Shown here one piece after another: positions 8,203 through 16,942 of a stretch of 64,000 nucleotides of DNA. How positions within the stretch are numbered: the first letter of the stretch is position 1; each line of letters starts with the position of its first letter. The notes below the pieces were generated by a model, which ran no database searches, was not told the origin of the DNA, and saw nothing but the letters and a program-made list of their open reading frames with translations. Made by a program: the position numbers and the translations under genes. Source of the DNA: Roseiarcus sp963709185 (GTDB lineage Bacteria > Pseudomonadota > Alphaproteobacteria > Rhizobiales > Beijerinckiaceae); assembly GCA_963709185.1 (NCBI GenBank), contig CAVPVQ010000024.1, positions 664,702 to 728,701 on the forward strand, written 5' to 3'.

Positions 8203-9786
8203 ATGACACATACGACCTTGAGGCCCGAATTCGAGGATTTGATCGACGCCGATGCGCCGGTCGAGCAACTCGGCGCCGGCTTCACCTTCACCGAAGGTCC
8301 GATCTGGCATCCCGTGGATCAGTATCTGCTGTTCTCCGACATGCCCGCCGACGTGCGGCGGCGCTGGGACGCCAGGCGCGGCGTTTCGCAGGCGCGCCGC
8401 CCGTCGAACAAATGCAACGGCATGACCTACGACGCCGATCTCAATCTGATCGTATGCGAGCATGCGACGTCGTCGCTGGTGCGCGAACGACCGGACGGCC
8501 GGCGCGAGGTCCTCGCCTCGCATTTCGAGGGCCAGGAGCTCAATAGTCCGAACGACGTCTGCGTGCGCTCGGACGGATCGATCTATTTCTCTGATCCGTG
8601 GTACGGGCGCATGCCGGTCTACGGCGTCGAACGTCCCCGCCAGCTCGGCTTCCAGGGCGTCTATCGCCTGGCGCCGGGCGGCGGAGCGCCGCAGCTCCTC
8701 GTCGACCGCTTCATGTTCGATCAGCCCAACGGCCTCTGCTTCTCGCCCGACGAAAAGCGGCTCTACGTCAACGACACGGTCCAGACGTTGATCCGCGTCT
8801 TCGATGTCGGGGCCGACGGCGCGCTGTCCAACAGCCGCGTCTTCGCCTCGGCGATCCGCTCGTCGCAGGAAGCCGGCGTGCCCGACGGCATGAAATGCGA
8901 CGCGCGCGGCAACGTATGGGTGACGGCGCCCGGCGGCGTCTGGGTCTACGCCCCTTCGGGCGATCTTCTCGGCAAGGTTCGCGTGCCGGAGCTGGTCGCC
9001 AATCTGGCGTGGGGCGGCCCGGACTTCCAGACGCTGTTCATGACCGCGACCCATTCGGTCTATACCGTCGCGACCAAGGTTGGTCCGCGGCACGAGCCCT
9101 ATATGAGCGCCAGCGGTCGCGGCGTCCCGCTAGCTTCCGGCGCGGAAATGCGGCCGACCTCGTCGTCATCGGCCGCCCCCGGCCTCGCGCTCGATCCACG
9201 GCGCTGCGCCCTGATCATCCAGGATATGCAGAACGACGTCATCAGCGTCGGCGGCGCTTTCGCAGAGTCCGGCTCGCCCGGTCACGCGCGCGCGCAACGC
9301 GTCGTCGACAACACGCGCCGGCTCGCCGCGGCCGTGCGAGCGAGCCGGGGATTGGTGATTCACGTCTGGTTCGTCGTCGAACCCGGCGCGCCGGGCATGA
9401 CGCTCAACGCCCCGCTGTTCAAGGGCATCGTCGACGCCAATGCGATGGTGCGGGGGTCCTGGGGCGCGGCGCCGGTAAACGGCCTCGAGCCGCAGCCGGG
9501 CGATCTGATCGTCGAGAAGATGCGCATGAGCGCCTGGGAGGGCACGCGCCTCGAAACCCTGCTCAAGGGCGCAAGGCGCGACACGATCATCTGCACGGGC
9601 GCATGGACCAACATGTCGGTCGAGCACACCGCGCGAACAGGCGCCGACAAAGGCTATTTTGTCTACGTGCCCGAGGATTGCTGTTCGACGATGAACGCCG
9701 ACTGGCACAGCGCCTCGATCAACTTCGCGTTGCAGAACGTGTCGGTCGTGACCAATGCGGACGCGATTATCGCGGCGCTCGGATGA
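8203..9786 (+). CDS. SMP-30/gluconolactonase-like and isochorismatase-like fusion
   Basis: The 527-aa protein joins two enzymes. Residues 1-300 form a six-bladed SMP-30/gluconolactonase/LRE propeller with metal-ligand motifs 'FTEGPIW' (Glu31), 'SPNDVCV' and 'GVPDGMKCDARGNV'. After a Ser-rich linker (about 315-325), residues 330-527 form an isochorismatase-like hydrolase with Asp341 ('IQDMQND') and Lys439 ('VEKMRMS'). The nucleophile position in 'TGAWTNMSVEHTAR' is Ser472, not cysteine, so ordinary cysteine-hydrolase chemistry is doubtful. I start at ATG 8203 since the upstream frame only overlaps the dehydrogenase in another frame. Together with the dehydrogenase it suggests a degradation pathway with lactone and amide or ester steps; the substrate is unknown. 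Confidence 0.85.
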   Translation: MTHTTLRPEFEDLIDADAPVEQLGAGFTFTEGPIWHPVDQYLLFSDMPADVRRRWDARRGVSQARRPSNKCNGMTYDADLNLIVCEHATSSLVRERPDGRREVLASHFEGQELNSPNDVCVRSDGSIYFSDPWYGRMPVYGVERPRQLGFQGVYRLAPGGGAPQLLVDRFMFDQPNGLCFSPDEKRLYVNDTVQTLIRVFDVGADGALSNSRVFASAIRSSQEAGVPDGMKCDARGNVWVTAPGGVWVYAPSGDLLGKVRVPELVANLAWGGPDFQTLFMTATHSVYTVATKVGPRHEPYMSASGRGVPLASGAEMRPTSSSSAAPGLALDPRRCALIIQDMQNDVISVGGAFAESGSPGHARAQRVVDNTRRLAAAVRASRGLVIHVWFVVEPGAPGMTLNAPLFKGIVDANAMVRGSWGAAPVNGLEPQPGDLIVEKMRMSAWEGTRLETLLKGARRDTIICTGAWTNMSVEHTARTGADKGYFVYVPEDCCSTMNADWHSASINFALQNVSVVTNADAIIAALG

Positions 9787-9962
9787 CGTTCCGCTACGCG
9801 GCCGGAGAAATGATCCCGCCAGCCCCGCAGGATCTTCACGGCTTCGCGCCGTCCAGCGATGCGGCGAAACTGTCGCCTCGGCGCCACACTCGGCCACGAA
9901 TCATCCGGGATGGAAGATCAAGGCTGGTTTAGCGCGCGTTCTCCGTTAAAAGTGCTCAGCCA

Positions 9963-9997
9963 CTCCGCGCGGCATGGGCCGGCGGAGCTGTTTTTTT
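9963..9997 (+). terminator. Rho-independent terminator
   Basis: A GC-rich hairpin (CTCCGC-g-CGGC, loop ATGG, GCCG-GCGGAG) is followed after three bases by a run of seven T. It ends the operon that closes with the SMP-30 fusion, or acts as an attenuator just before the leader ORF at 10021. Confidence 0.65.
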
Positions 9998-10020
9998 GGT
10001 GCGAGCGAAAGGAGGCGGGT

Positions 10021-10116
10021 ATGGAATCGATTCGACATATCCGAAACTTCCTTCGGCGCCCCCTCGAGCGTTTTGTAATGCGCTCGACTTACCCGGCGGC
10101 GTCCGACCTCCGTTAA
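10021..10116 (+). CDS. Arginine-rich leader peptide candidate (31 aa)
   Basis: ATG 10021 has a near-perfect ribosome binding site (AAAGGAGG) eight bases upstream. The peptide begins MESIRHIRNFLRR, has seven arginines among 31 residues and ends 'ASDLR' with TAA. It lies between a terminator-like hairpin and the ABC exporter, with a 126-bp pyrimidine-rich stretch between. Such an ORF could regulate the exporter by translation-dependent attenuation, or be an independent small protein. No homologue is recognised with certainty. Confidence 0.45.
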   Translation: MESIRHIRNFLRRPLERFVMRSTYPAASDLR

Positions 10117-10242
10117 GCCGCCCTCCGGTCCGACGTCCCTGAATCTCCGAGACGTCAGTCCTCTTCCTTCCGCGTTTCGTTCCCTCGTCAGAGGTTCTTC
10201 GTCCCTCTTTTCGGGGCCGCGATCGCCATTGGACATCACTTC

Positions 10243-12075
10243 ATGTTCCGTTTTTTCGAGACCCGCATAGACCCATTCCGCCAGCACCCCGACACGATGC
10301 CGCCGGTGTCGTTGATCGGCTATTACCTGCGCTTTTGCAGCCAGGTCTGGCCCTATTTCGTCGCGCTGATGGCGATCGGGCTGGTCGTATCGCTGATCGA
10401 GGTCGAGATTCTGCGCTTCGTCGGCGCCCTCGTCGACATCTTGCGCGCGTCGAATCCCACCGGTCTCTGGCGAGACCACGGCCGCGAGTTCATCGGCATG
10501 GGCTTGCTGGTTCTGGTTGGACGTCCGCTCGCCGCACTGACCCATGACATCGCGGTGCAGCAGACGATCATGCCCGGCGCGACCAACATGATTCGGTGGC
10601 AGACGCACCGCTACGTGCTGCGGCAGTCGGTCGCCTATTTCGCCAACGATTTCGCCGGCCGGATCGCCTCGAACATCGTGCAGGCGGCGCCGGGTCTCAC
10701 CGATTCGGTGGTGCAGATCATCGACGCGCTGTGGTTCGTCACGATCTTCGCGTTGAGCGCATTGGTGATCTTCATCGGCACGGATTGGCGGCTTGCGCTG
10801 CCGCTGGCGGTGTGGATCTGCGCCTATGTCGCGACGCTGAGCTTTTTTGTGCCGCGCATCCGGCATCGCTCCGAGCAGCTTTCGCACGCCCGCGCGATCC
10901 TGACCGGTCGGATCGTGGACAGCTACGCCAATATCCAGACGGTGAAATTGTTCGGGCACATCGACCGCGAGGACGACCACGCCCGCGAGGCGCTGGCGAA
11001 CCATCTTTCGCGGTTCCATGCGCAGACGCGTCTCGTCACCCTTTTGAATCTCACGGTGTCGAGCCTCAACAGCCTGCTGCTGACCGTGGTCGGATCGCTC
11101 GCTGTCTGGCTGTGGATGCGCGGGTTTGTGACCGTCGGCGACATTGCGGTGGCGACGGGTCTGGCGATCCGGGTCGTAACCATGTCGGGCTGGGTGATGT
11201 GGACGTCGATCGGCATCTTCCAGAACGTCGGCCAGGTGCAGGAGGCGATCCGCACGGTCAGCGTGCCGCGGGCGCTGGTCGATCGCCCCGACGCCGCGAC
11301 GCTGACCGCGCCTCGCGGCGCGATCGCGTTCGAGCGCGTGCGCTTCCACTACGGCAAGGGCGCGGGCGTGTTCGACGACCTCTCGTTCACGATCCAGCCC
11401 GGTGAGAAGGTCGGGCTGGTCGGGCGTTCGGGCGCGGGAAAATCAACCCTGGTCAACCTGCTGCTGCGGTTCCACGACGTCGAGGGCGGCCGCATCCTGA
11501 TTGACGGCCAGGATGTCGCGAAGGCGTCGCAGGACAGCCTGCGGCGACGGATCGGCATGGTCACGCAGGACACCGCGCTGCTGCACCGCTCGATCGCCGA
11601 GAACATTCTCTACGGCCGCCCCGAGGCGAGCCGCGACGAGATGATCCTTGCGGCGCGGCAGGCGCATGTCGAGGAGTTCGTCAGCGATCTCGTCGATCCC
11701 GACGGGCGAACCGGCTACGACACGATGGTTGGCGAGCGCGGCGTGAAGCTCTCGGGCGGGCAACGCCAGCGGATCGCGATCGCGCGCGTGCTGCTGAAGA
11801 ACGCGCCGATCCTGGTGCTCGACGAAGCGACCTCGGCGCTGGATTCCGAGGTCGAGGCGGCGATCCAGGAGAGCTTTCAGACGCTGATGCGCGGCAAGAC
11901 GGTGATCGCGATCGCCCATCGGCTATCCACCATCGCGGCGATGGACCGGCTGATCGTGCTGGAGGCCGGGCGCATCATCGAGATGGGCTCGCACCACGAG
12001 TTGCTCGCACGCGACGGCGTCTACGCCGCGCTCTGGCGACGGCAGTCGGGCGGCTTCCTGGTGGCGGCGGACTGA
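10243..12075 (+). CDS. ABC exporter, fused membrane and ATPase domains
   Basis: The 610-aa half-transporter has an N-terminal six-helix exporter domain (about residues 20-330) and a C-terminal nucleotide-binding domain. The ATPase shows Walker A 'GRSGAGKST' (about 394-402), Q-loop 'VTQDTALLHRS', signature 'LSGGQRQR', Walker B 'ILVLDEATSALDSE' and switch histidine 'IAHRLST'. All catalytic residues are intact, so it should work as a homodimer. Families of this length include lipid-A flippases and multidrug exporters; the cargo cannot be told. It is preceded by a terminator and leader ORF and is probably its own transcription unit. Confidence 0.93.
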   Translation: MFRFFETRIDPFRQHPDTMPPVSLIGYYLRFCSQVWPYFVALMAIGLVVSLIEVEILRFVGALVDILRASNPTGLWRDHGREFIGMGLLVLVGRPLAALTHDIAVQQTIMPGATNMIRWQTHRYVLRQSVAYFANDFAGRIASNIVQAAPGLTDSVVQIIDALWFVTIFALSALVIFIGTDWRLALPLAVWICAYVATLSFFVPRIRHRSEQLSHARAILTGRIVDSYANIQTVKLFGHIDREDDHAREALANHLSRFHAQTRLVTLLNLTVSSLNSLLLTVVGSLAVWLWMRGFVTVGDIAVATGLAIRVVTMSGWVMWTSIGIFQNVGQVQEAIRTVSVPRALVDRPDAATLTAPRGAIAFERVRFHYGKGAGVFDDLSFTIQPGEKVGLVGRSGAGKSTLVNLLLRFHDVEGGRILIDGQDVAKASQDSLRRRIGMVTQDTALLHRSIAENILYGRPEASRDEMILAARQAHVEEFVSDLVDPDGRTGYDTMVGERGVKLSGGQRQRIAIARVLLKNAPILVLDEATSALDSEVEAAIQESFQTLMRGKTVIAIAHRLSTIAAMDRLIVLEAGRIIEMGSHHELLARDGVYAALWRRQSGGFLVAAD

Positions 12076-12762
12076 TCGCGTCGCCCGCCACCCTCCCGAC
12101 TGCTATCGCACGAACTTGCATCCGCTCCGGTCGTGCCGGCTTCACCACCGTGGATCTCGACGAGACCGGCGCCGAAGGCTGGCGCTTCAAGCCCCGCGCG
12201 TGAGGCCCCAGTCTGCGCAATCCTCACCTGCCCCGCCGGGGCGAACGCTGCCGTCCGCGTCTGTTGTCTTGGGAGTCAAATTCGTGCGCGCCGATTGACA
12301 CGTCTCCGTGGACGAAGCGAAAAAGCGTCGCCCAAACGCCCTGGAGCGACGGCGTAGATCGTACCACGCAATCGAAAATATCGTTTCTATATCAATAGAT
12401 TAATATGTGGCGGTGTGCGCAGTCTGCGCAAACCGGTCTGCACACCCGTCGATTCCCTGGTAACAGGGGAAAATACAGGGGATTTTGCAAAATTGAGAGC
12501 AGGTGCGGTGCCGGCGCCTCCGAGTTCGTCTTGATTTTCTTGGACTTGGCCAACCGATCGTCCGGCTACCGGCGTTTTCGGAACAGGAAGCGATCAGGGG
12601 CAGATCAGGAGGCAACGCTGAATTTGCAGGGGCTTTGCGTCCCGCGGCCAGCAGTCGCCCGCGCCATCCTCAAGGCCAAAACACAGACTGTCCGAAGTCC
12701 GCTTAAACGCTCCTATGACGATTGTAATAGCTTGCCCGCCTATTTGATTGTATGGAGCGGCA
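12076..12762 (+). other. Intergenic stretch, no supported gene
   Basis: Apart from an AT-rich patch near 12360-12410 and the palindrome listed next, I see no gene. Short frames here lack ribosome binding sites and recognisable sequence. Confidence 0.5.
12416..12430. promoter_or_regulatory. Perfect 15-bp palindrome, operator candidate
   Basis: TGCGCAG-T-CTGCGCA is a perfect inverted repeat just after an AT-rich patch (12360-12410) that could hold a promoter. A wider imperfect repeat (GGTGTGC ... GCACACC, 12413-12447) surrounds it. The frameshifted TetR gene begins 330 bp downstream, so it may have been that regulator's operator; this is inference. Confidence 0.3.
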
Positions 12763-13600
12763 ATGAGGGCCGCCCCCGGGCGAAATTTCTATGGATACAA
12801 GCATGATCCTCAAGATAAGGGAAAGAAGCCCATCAAAAAACGGGGCGCGGGAGAGCGAGCCGGCCTAGAGAATTCAAAGATCGTATCGACCGCATCGCAA
12901 CTGCTTGAGATCCCCGGAAGTCTCAAGGTCGAGACGCTAGCCAAGGCGCTCGGCGTGGTTCCCACGACGATAAGGTCCCGCTTTCGCGGCGGGATCTCTC
13001 AGATTTGCACCGAAATCGCCCGCAAGGCGCTGGCCGGGTCGGCGCGTCCTTACAGGCCACGCGATACTCCAAGTGGATACCTCACCGAGCTTTTTTTGGG
13101 GCGTACAGCAGAAACTTTTTGGCAGGCCCATGATGGCGCGCCTCGTTGCAATTGAATTGTCTTGGAACCCCCTGCTCGACCCGCGTCTCGCCGAACGAAT
13201 CCTGGTGTTCATCGACGCTCTGGGCTTCGACGCGAGCTATTTTCCGCGCGGTCTGAACCGGGTGATCGCCGGCCTCTCGAACATGATCATGACTGAATGC
13301 GCTCAATCGAACGAGGCAACACAGGAGACTGCCGCGGGCCGTATCGCCTCCAGCATGGAGCGGCTCGATCCCGACGAATTTCCGATGCTGGTGCAGACCA
13401 CAGAGGCGCTTTTGAGGCACACACGCCTCTCGGCTGTCGGGCCGCCGCGCCGAGAGATCGCGGCGGAGTACGCGGCGGCGACCCTGCAACTGCTCAAACT
13501 TGAAATCGAGCGAGCTCCCGCGCGGCACGATCTAACCGATGAGCGGGAAGACGGGGATCCCATCGAATCTTCCGGGGAGCTGGGAAAAGGCCGGTCTTAA
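12763..13600 (+). pseudogene. TetR-type transcriptional regulator, frameshifted in a T run
   Basis: The first frame (ATG 12763, GGAG six bases upstream) encodes a basic N-terminus and a helix-turn-helix region 'VETLAKALGVVPTTIRSRFRGGISQI', as in TetR DNA-binding domains. It shifts at a run of seven T (13091-13097). One T fewer gives 'TELFWGVQQKLFGRPMMARL', continuing into a ligand-binding-type helical domain ending at 13600. Either the T run is miscalled, slippage restores the frame, or the gene is dead. No adjacent target gene survives; the palindrome at 12416 may be its operator. Confidence 0.65.
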
Positions 13601-13742
13601 CATCCAGTTCCTTATCGATTGCTGACGTGACCGGGTTGTAGATTTGGACCGCGCGGATATTCCTTGTTGCTTCGTTGCTCTTGAGTAGATATATGCATAT
13701 CTGTCACCGAGCGGGGGCTTTGCCAATACGCCACGACAACAT

Positions 13743-13860
13743 CGGTTCGCCTGAGAGCGACCTAGTAAAACAACCGGTTTGCCTGAGAGCAACCAAGTAA
13801 AACAATTGGCTCGCCTGAGAGCGACCTAGTAAAACGATCGGTTCTCCTGAGAGCAACCAG
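13743..13860. repeat. 32-bp tandem repeat, 3.7 copies
   Basis: Units begin at 13743, 13775, 13807 and 13839, the last about 22 bp long. The shared core is 'GCCTGAGAGCRACCWAGTAA'. Units 1 and 3 carry GCGACCTAG while 2 and 4 carry GCAACCA, an alternating pattern that suggests duplication of a 64-bp pair. It lies about 120 bp before the DUF5681 gene. It has no spacers, so it is not a CRISPR array; binding-site iterons or a structured leader are possible. Confidence 0.75.
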
Positions 13861-13978
13861 TCTTTCGTCTTTCTAAAACTTTGATCTGACAACGAGAGCC
13901 TTCGTGCGGCCGGTTTGCACCGTCGCGTGGGCGCACCCGACCGCCCTTTGGGCGTCTCATACATTGGGAGATTGAGAG

Positions 13979-14383
13979 ATGGAATCGAACGATAAGGAAC
14001 CTCAACCCGACAAATCGGCGCATGGTAAGCAGCCGCCCGAGGGTACCCAGTTTAGGCCCGGCCAATCCGGCAACCCGAATGGGAGACCGAAGGGTAGCAG
14101 CAATCTGAGCGCCCAGATCCTACGGCAACTTCGGCAACCCATCACGGTCATGAAGGGCGGCAAGCCCTTCAAGACGACCAAGGGAGACGTCATCGCCAGT
14201 CAGACGGTCGGCGGCTCGATGAAGGGCGACCACAAGTCGATTGCTCTGGTGTTGAAGATTGATCAAGACGCCGCGATCGCTCAGAGCGCGACTTCCGGCA
14301 ATGCCGCGGATTTCGTGATCCCCGACAAGGAGAACCTGAAGCTCATCGCCAAGCGCCTCCGCCGCCTGACCGGAGAGGAGTAG
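13979..14383 (+). CDS. DUF5681-type phage protein
   Basis: The 134-aa protein starts with the family hallmark 'GTQFRPGQSGNPNGRPKGS' (residues 22-40), a Gly/Pro/Arg-rich motif of proteins encoded just upstream of large terminase genes. The remainder is basic and helical. GGGAG lies ten bases before ATG 13979. It is followed six bases later by the terminase gene, which supports a role in DNA packaging, perhaps as a small-terminase-like partner. The biochemical role of DUF5681 is not established. Confidence 0.8.
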   Translation: MESNDKEPQPDKSAHGKQPPEGTQFRPGQSGNPNGRPKGSSNLSAQILRQLRQPITVMKGGKPFKTTKGDVIASQTVGGSMKGDHKSIALVLKIDQDAAIAQSATSGNAADFVIPDKENLKLIAKRLRRLTGEE

Positions 14384-14659
14384 CTGGCTATGGCTCTCGC
14401 CGCAGCCAATGGCCCGGACAGGGCCCCGAGCCAGGGCGACTTCGCCGCCCTGGCTCGTGTCGATTTCTGCATCTTCGCCTCGCTGCTTTTTCCGGTGCTG
14501 CACGACGGCAAGCAAATGACGCCCGCGGAATACGTGGATTTGATGGCCCACGTGTTGATGAAGACGACCACCGGTGGCGCCAAACGGGTCATCTTCAATC
14601 TCCCGCCCGGCCATATGAAGTCCTTGTTGGTCTCGATCTTCTATACCGCGTGGTTCTTA

Positions 14660-15592
14660 GAGTCTATCCGGACACATCACGCTGGATTGCATAGCTTTCG
14701 GAGCATGAGCCGGATTGAGGCGAGACGCAGAAACGCGAGCGCTTTCTGATTGAAGTTTTCCCAATCTCTCGCGAGCCTGCGGCATCTCCCCAGCCACGCG
14801 AAGGTGCGCTCGACGATCCAGCGTTTGGGCAACACGACGAACTTTCTTGCGGTGTCGGAGCGTTTGACGATCTCGACGTTCACACGCGACATTACCTTTT
14901 TCAACGCGCGCCGGAATATCGGCCCCCGATAACCGCCATCGGCGTAGAGCTTCAACAAGAACGGAAACATGCCGAACAGGGTCGCCATCACCAGCGCGCC
15001 GCCGTCGCGGTCCTGGATGTCGGCGGTGTGCACGATGGCGTGCATCAACAGGCCTTGCGTGTCGACGAGGATGTGACGCTTCTTTCCCTTGATCTTCTTG
15101 CCAGCGTCGTATCCCGGCGGATCATGCGGCCCCCTTTTTCGGCGCTTTTCACGCTCTGGCTGTCGATGATGGCGGTGGTCGGGCTCGCCTCGCGCGACGC
15201 CTGTTCGCGACACGCCGCGTAAAGCGCCTCGTGGATGCGATCGAGCGTGCGATCCCAACTCCACAGGTCGAAATAGTCGTACACCGTGCTTTTGGGCGGA
15301 AGGTCCTTCGGAAGCGCGGCCCACTGGCAGCCCGTGCTCAAAATATACATCAGCCCGTTGACCACCTCGCGCATGACAACCGTGCGCTTGCCGCCGCCCC
15401 GCTTGCCCGGAGGAATCAGCGGCTCGACGAGTTTCCATTCGTCGTCGGTCAAATCACTGGGATAGCGAAGCCTGCTGCGGTCGTAACGCCCGCGATTTTC
15501 TGTCGACCACATCGGCGATCCCTTCGAGAATCAGATCGCCTTCCTTGAATCACAAATGATTCCCATGATTCAAGAACTCGCCGGATAGGCTC
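14660..15592 (-). mobile_element. IS5-family insertion sequence (933 bp)
   Basis: Termini are GAGTCTATCCGG (14660) and CCGGATAGGCTC (to 15592), inverted repeats with one mismatch. The target duplication is TTA (14657-14659 and 15593-15595), typical of IS5 groups that duplicate TNA. The two-frame transposase fits the IS427-like group. Confidence 0.9.
14677..15512 (-). CDS. IS5-family transposase, two overlapping frames
   Basis: The N-terminal frame (15512-15045) reads 'RLRYPSDLTDDEWKLVEPLIPP' and reaches the first catalytic region 'AIIDSQSVKSAEKGG'. The C-terminal frame continues from 'GYDAGKKIKGKKRHI' through 'LYADGGYRG' to 'RWIVERTFAWLGRCRRLARDWE', containing the remaining DDE region. The second frame is -1 relative to the first, and the overlap holds an A5G5 run (about 15129-15138), a plausible programmed slippage site as in other IS of this group. 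No stop interrupts either frame beyond the switch, so the transposase may be functional. Confidence 0.8.
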
Positions 15593-16942
15593 TTAGGCGT
15601 AAACCCTAGCGGGAAGATCATTTGCATTAGCTATGGCGACGACCTCACCCACGACCTGTCGCGCAAGACCCGCCTGGTGATGCAGTCAGCAATCTACAAA
15701 GCGATCTTTCCCGGCACGGTGCTCGACAAAAAAGCGGAAGATTCGATCACGACCACAAAGGGCGGACAACGCTATGCGACCGCCGTCGGAAGCGACATCG
15801 CGGGGTTCCGGGCCGATCTCATCATCATCGACGACCCGATGCAGCCGTCCGAAGTGGCCTCCGAACTCGCCAAGCAGAAACTGCGCGATTGGTACTACGG
15901 CGTGGTCGCCCAGCGTCTCCTGGACCAAGCCAATGGCGTGATTATTTTGGTGATGCATCGCCTCGCCCCGGACGATCTGACCGCTACATTCGTCGAGGAG
16001 GGCGGATGGTGTCACATTCCGCTTCCTCTGATCGCCGTGACGAAGCAGCACTACGTGAACGCTGATCGCCGGCACAATCTGCTATTCCGCGCGCCCGGAG
16101 ACATTCTCAATCCCAACTGGATGATTCCCGAGACCGCCGATGCAATACGAAAGCGCTCGCCTCCGCACATTTTCGAGGCCCAATATCAGCAGAATCCTCA
16201 ATTTGGCGGCTCGGGCATGTGTTCGATCGACCGCCTGGCGCGCTACCGCGACCCCCCACTATTCGAACTGATCATTCACTCCTGGGACCTTGCGGCCACC
16301 AAGGGCGGCGGCGACTGGACGGTCTGCGCGAAGTTCGGTCTGGTCAAGAATCGCGACGGTCGGGATATTTTGTATCTTCTCGGCCCGATCATTCGCGCGC
16401 GCGTCGAATTGCCCGACGTGCGCGCGATGATCCTCGAGCAGGACAGGCTGGACAAGCCGGCATTGATCGTCATGGACGGCAACGGGGTCGGCCTTAACGT
16501 CTTCCAAGATCTGACCGACCTTAGGCGCCCTGGAGGCCCGCTTCGCCACATATTGCCCAGCTCAAACCTGAACAAGATCAGGACCGGAGATCAGAAAGTC
16601 CGTCAATTCCATCACACAATGCAACATCTCTACGATGGGCTGATGCTGATTCCCGACTCCATGCCCGGATTGGAGATTCTTCTGAACGAGCTTGCCGCAT
16701 TTCCGGACGGCAAATACGACGACCAGGTCGATGCCCTGTCTGTCGTAGGGGCAAATCTGAGGCGTGTCATCGACAAGGCGCGCTTCAACGCGGCCCAATA
16801 TGGGTTGTGGGCGCCGGCTCAGAAGGCCGCCCTGGAGCAATTGCACAGCGAGCAGCCCGAGCCGCCACGCAGCCGCTACTTTGCCCGCAATGGGCACTGA
16901 CGTCGATATTCCGTCGGCTTCGTCGAACGAGCAGGAGAAAGT

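Larger units (their letters stand above)
14390..16900 (+). pseudogene. Phage large terminase subunit, interrupted by an IS5-family element
   Basis: The large terminase packages phage DNA with an ATPase motor and a nuclease. The first 90 codons (14390-14659) contain the Walker-A-like 'FNLPPGHMKSLL' and stop at 'YTAWFL'. After the insertion the frame resumes at 15596 with 'GVNPSGKIICISYGDDL', then Walker B 'LIIIDDPMQ' and nuclease-domain motifs 'SWDLAATKGGGDWT' and 'YDDQVDAL'. Deleting the IS and one copy of the TTA duplication restores a continuous protein of about 524 aa, so the insertion is the only lesion. Downstream it abuts the ParB-methyltransferase gene. Confidence 0.88.

Noticed and set aside
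9946..11349. 467-aa minus-strand frame over the ABC exporter
   Set aside because: Opposite-strand shadow; the plus strand carries all ABC ATPase motifs.
13743..13860. CRISPR array
   Set aside because: Units are contiguous 32-bp repeats without spacers and there are no cas genes.
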